From contig DHQH01000081.1 of assembly GCA_002410125.1 (NCBI GenBank), positions 437-6,230 on the forward strand: a stretch of 5,794 nt of DNA, written 5' to 3'. This document shows positions 5,384-5,794 of the stretch, one piece after another. Source of the stretch: Alphaproteobacteria bacterium UBA5343 (GTDB taxonomy: Bacteria > Pseudomonadota > Alphaproteobacteria > RF32 > UBA5343). Position 1 is the stretch's first letter; each line of letters starts with the position of its first letter. A program made the position numbers and the translations under genes. The notes below the pieces were generated by a model that saw only the letters and a list, made by a program, of their open reading frames with translations, was not told where the DNA came from and ran no database searches.

Positions 5384-5794
5384 TTAGTTGAATTTTGCTT
5401 TAGCTGCCATAAATTTATTAATCATACTACTATCTCTTCTATGTTTTTTGATAAATTTCCAAAGCATAAACTCTCTTTTAGCCAAGATTAAGTCTTGATT
5501 TAACCTATCTAGCATTTCTTGATTATCCATATCATTAATTGCGGTTTGCTTTAACTCATAACCATCATCATTTTTTTGATATACATAATGAGGAGTTGTC
5601 AGGATAGATGTTTTGAATTTGAACTCATCAGCTTCTGTTGATATGCTTTGCCATATCACCAAATTAGAATTATGATTGCTAAAAATCATTGTATCTATAG
5701 AATGTGTAAAATCTATAGCACGTCTTGAAAAAACTATTTTTGTAATGCCTCTGCTTCTTAGAGGGTCCTTATCATCGACCACAAACATCATCAA
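5384..5794 (-). CDS. Unrecognised protein, C-terminal part (gene reaches the right edge)
   Basis: An open frame of 136 codons plus a TAA stop runs to the window edge. I do not recognise the family. The visible N-terminal part has FVVDDKDPLRSRGITKIVF and then alternating hydrophobic stretches (TMIFSNHNSNLVIWQS, TSILTTPHYVYQ), suggesting a beta-rich fold. From about residue 88 it becomes helical and charged (NQEMLDRLNQDLILAKREF, then WKFIKKHRRD). I see no membrane segment or signal peptide in this part. The first visible codon is TTG, followed by two ATGs, so a start right at the edge is possible, but a longer protein extending beyond the window is equally likely. The base composition is like its neighbours, it is on the same strand as the HAD gene, and it ends 64 nt before it. 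The frame is probably real, given its length, continuous amphipathic pattern and lack of a competing frame; its function is unknown. Confidence 0.65.
   Translation of the reverse strand: MMMFVVDDKDPLRSRGITKIVFSRRAIDFTHSIDTMIFSNHNSNLVIWQSISTEADEFKFKTSILTTPHYVYQKNDDGYELKQTAINDMDNQEMLDRLNQDLILAKREFMLWKFIKKHRRDSSMINKFMAAKAKFN

Noticed and set aside
5113..5491. Two overlapping plus-strand frames across the HAD gene and its upstream region
   Set aside because: They are antisense to the HAD motif I region and to the right-edge gene, are Phe/Asn-rich, and have no domain.
1..5794. tRNA, rRNA, CRISPR array or insertion-sequence remains
   Set aside because: I found no cloverleaf-like arms with a TTCGA-type loop, no regularly spaced direct repeats, and no transposase-like motif or terminal repeats flanked by target duplications. 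The window is almost wholly accounted for by protein-coding genes.

Overview
The window is strongly A+T-rich bacterial DNA, densely coded and with short spacers. The alphaproteobacteria-like ispH/rnhA neighbourhood and a GTCATCC...GGATCCAG-type hairpin between genes point to an alphaproteobacterium with a low-GC, probably reduced genome, for example a Rickettsiales- or Holosporales-like host-associated lineage. This placement is inference: there is no rRNA or other taxonomic marker in the window. An intact ispH (MEP pathway) and an intact transketolase argue against Rickettsia itself, which is generally described as having lost both.

Layout. Positions 1-2342 form a compact minus-strand operon, transcribed ispH, then a Schlafen/AlbA_2-domain protein, then rnhA. 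The gaps are 4 nt and 1 nt, so translation is probably coupled. rnhA runs off the left edge. A 99-nt intergenic region (2343-2441) separates ispH from a divergent plus-strand transketolase gene (2442-4388). It contains a perfect 10-bp inverted repeat enclosing part of a second, 7-bp one, and must hold both promoters. An 88-nt spacer (4389-4476) with a 10-bp-stem repeat-like hairpin separates transketolase from a convergent minus-strand HAD-superfamily hydrolase (4477-5319). Upstream of that gene is a candidate promoter, and then the 3' part of an unrecognised minus-strand gene that runs off the right edge.

How the genes fit together. IspH makes the last step of MEP isoprenoid synthesis. Transketolase links glycolysis and the pentose phosphate pathway and handles glyceraldehyde 3-phosphate, one of the MEP precursors, but I see nothing showing that the two are co-regulated beyond the shared intergenic region. 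RNase HI removes RNA from RNA:DNA hybrids. The AlbA_2 protein between ispH and rnhA is the accessory-looking element: many alphaproteobacteria carry thrB in that position. The window is mostly ordinary housekeeping sequence. The best candidates for a second look are the AlbA_2 insertion, the hairpin repeat, the symmetric intergenic region and the unidentified gene at the right edge. I see no convincing evidence of a new multi-gene system.
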